Below, one piece after another: positions 62,527 to 64,000 of a stretch of 64,000 bases of DNA; within the stretch, counting starts at the first letter, position 1, and every line of letters begins with the position of its first letter. Origin of the DNA: JAFGXF01 sp963732595 (GTDB taxonomy: Bacteria > Chloroflexota > Anaerolineae > Anaerolineales > Anaerolineaceae); NCBI GenBank assembly GCA_963732595.1, contig CAVSZZ010000002.1, forward strand, positions 1,798,001-1,862,000, in the 5' to 3' direction. The notes under the pieces are model-generated. The model saw nothing but the letters and a program-made list of their open reading frames with translations, was not told the DNA's origin and did no database searches. Both the position numbers and the translations under genes were made by a program.

Positions 62527-63982
62527 TTATATCGTAGCAACTTTTACCTTATTGCGCCGGTCAGCCCGCCACAGGATGGCAGCCAGAACAGCCAGGAATA
62601 GTATGAGATAGATTATCAATGACCCGATACCGGTACCATCCACCCAGGCGCCATAGATGAGCCCGGCCAGCGTGCTGAAGAGTGCCACCCAACCTACATA
62701 GACCCAGGCTTTAACTTGCCGATGATGGTCGAGATGATCAGGATGCTTTGCAGGCTGAGTTCCGGATCGGCCATCAGGTAAGCCAGCAGCGGGCCGCGGT
62801 GCATGCCCAGGCTCAGGAACATCTGGGCGATCGGGACCTCCACCAGGGTGGGGAAGTACATGAACACACCGAAGAGCACCCCGGCCAGGTTACCCGTCAG
62901 CGTATTCTGCCCGGCCAGGCTTTCGATCCATTCCGGTTTGATCAGCACGCGGATGACTCCCACGGCGAACACACCCGCGACCAGCAGCGGAAAGATCTGC
63001 TTGACGAAGCGCCAGGATTCCCACAACCAATCGCGCACTTCCGTCCGCGGCCGAGGAATTTCCGGATCATGATGACGATGGCAACCAGAGCCAACAGGAC
63101 GGCGATGAATTTGCCGTTCACCAGGAAGGTCAGACCGCCCGGCATGCGGCTGCATGCCGACTGCGGCGGTCAATAGCGTGATCCCGGTCAAGCCCAGCGC
63201 GATCCACGTCCAGGTATTGAAACCATCATGGATGCGTCTCGAAGCCGCGCCAGGCTGTCAGGCCGACCAGCACCAGCAGACCGATCAGGATGGCACCCTG
63301 GGCAGTGACACCCTCCTCGCCGCGGCTGGTATCGTAGGGGATCAGCGTGAACAGGGCGTTCTGGAAGCGATCCAGACCGGAGACCGGCAGGTCGAATTGG
63401 AAATACGTGTTGGTGAGCAGCCCGATCTTGAGGGTGCCGGAAAGCAGCAGGATTACCAGGACCAGCAGGAGCACCATGGCGGCATGGTGCATGGATTTCT
63501 GTATCGCCGAACAGTTCATCGGTCGATCGATCATGGGCAGCATCTTCCTTGCGGAAGATCAATGCCATGATCAGGCCGATGCCAATACCGAAGGCCAGGG
63601 AGAGGAACAGGCGCGCGAAAGCCAGGTCTGCGCCGATCACCCCGCCGGTATAGATGAGCGCCAGGATGTTGGCGGCCGGGGCAAAGAACAGGAAGGTGAT
63701 GGCCGGACCCAACCCGGCGCCTTTTTTATAGATACCGGCGAATAGGGGCACGATCGTACAGGAGCACACTGCCAGCAGAGAGCCGGCCAGCGCTGCCGCC
63801 GGGTAGGAGATGAATTTGGGTGTGTTGCGACCCAGGAAACGGGTGACGGTCTCCTTGGGGATCAGGGCGGTCATGGCGCCGGCGATGAAAAAGGCCGGCA
63901 GCAGGCAGAGCAGCACGTGCGCAGCCAGGTAGGCTGCCAGGTTGCCAAAACCACCGACCAGGAGCTTCTCAATTAAATCCAT
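62527..63982 (-). pseudogene. UPF0718/ArsP-like permease with multiple frameshifts
   Basis: The reading is spread over several frames. MDLIEKLLVGGFGNLAAYLAA and AVCSCTIVPLFAGIYKKG, FFAPAANILALIYTGG begin the family pattern. The continuations are: HHAAMVLLLVLVILLLSGTL (after a shift near 63510-63540), TWTWIALGLTGITLLTAAVG (near 63228), GGLTFLVNGKFIAVLLALVA (near 63150), DWLWESWRFVKQIFPLLVAG (near 63045), and AWVYVGWVALFSTLAGLIYG to a stop at 62527 (near 62712). The full chain would be about 480 residues with eight to ten helices. Such permeases export organoarsenicals or other compounds. Either the gene is dead or the end of the contig is poorly resolved. Confidence 0.75.
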
Positions 63983-64000
63983 GGATTATTTTCCTGATTG

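Overview
The window looks like a stretch of chromosome from a member of the Chloroflexota, most likely class Anaerolineae, with a G+C content in the mid-fifties (estimated by eye). The basis is indirect. It carries lipoproteins with Pro/Thr-rich linkers, TolB-like propellers with repeated WSPDG motifs, secreted CSLREA-type parallel beta-helix proteins ending in a short 'LPV.VKP'-like tail, an ECF sigma factor paired with a DUF5667 protein, DUF4013 membrane proteins and an ADP-forming acyl-CoA synthetase. No rRNA, tRNA, CRISPR array, phage or transposase gene was found.

Layout. 1-4.2 kb: end of an aldo/keto reductase, two related beta-propeller lipoproteins around a tiny membrane protein, and a double GNAT acetyltransferase. 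4.2-7.0 kb: a MASE1-GAF sensor kinase and its NarL-type regulator. 7.1-15.0 kb: a nucleoside-type ABC importer (ATPase, two permeases, BMP lipoprotein) followed by a DUF1116/FdrA module related to the oxamate carbamoyltransferase genes of allantoin catabolism. 15.1-18.6 kb (minus): membrane glycosyltransferase, HypB, HypA and an RNHCP zinc-ribbon protein with an unusual structured leader. 19.1-21.1 kb: two convergent DNA-alkylation-repair genes. 21.2-24.1 kb: a beta-helix protein, a ThiS-like small protein and a PhzF isomerase. 24.2-26.8 kb (minus): an ABC-2 exporter. 26.9-36.8 kb: mixed metabolic and housekeeping genes (DUF4405 cytochrome-like protein, ADP-forming synthetase, methyltransferase, PsiE, ROK kinase, cyclophilin, HIT protein, GT87-like protein, ArfB). 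36.9-40.2 kb: a three-gene envelope glycan/lipid operon. 40.3-44.1 kb: an RRM protein, a CBS-HEPN-DUF4268 fusion, an unknown protein and a CNNM/CorC transporter. 44.2-48.1 kb (minus): SH3b lipoprotein, Tad-domain protein, DUF5667 protein and ECF sigma factor. 48.2-54.3 kb: duplicated DinB-TPR proteins, ICMT-like methyltransferase, bacterioferritin, HEAT protein, two DUF4013 proteins and a creatininase homologue. 54.4-60.5 kb: a lipoprotein and two giant beta-helix proteins. 60.8-64 kb (minus): an arsenic-resistance operon (Acr3, ArsC, thioredoxin-like protein, UPF0718 permease).

A recurring feature is single-base frameshifts, several in homopolymers, in at least seven genes. Those genes otherwise read as intact, full-length family members, so I read most of these as sequence errors in a metagenomic or uncorrected assembly rather than gene decay. 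The permease at the right end, with about five breaks, is the exception that cannot be settled from the sequence.

The most interesting candidates for new biology are the CBS-HEPN-DUF4268 protein (40.8-42.1 kb), the terminator-like leader directly before the RRM gene (40.3 kb), the multi-hairpin RNA upstream of the RNHCP gene (18.6-18.8 kb), and the common C-terminal tail of the three secreted beta-helix proteins.
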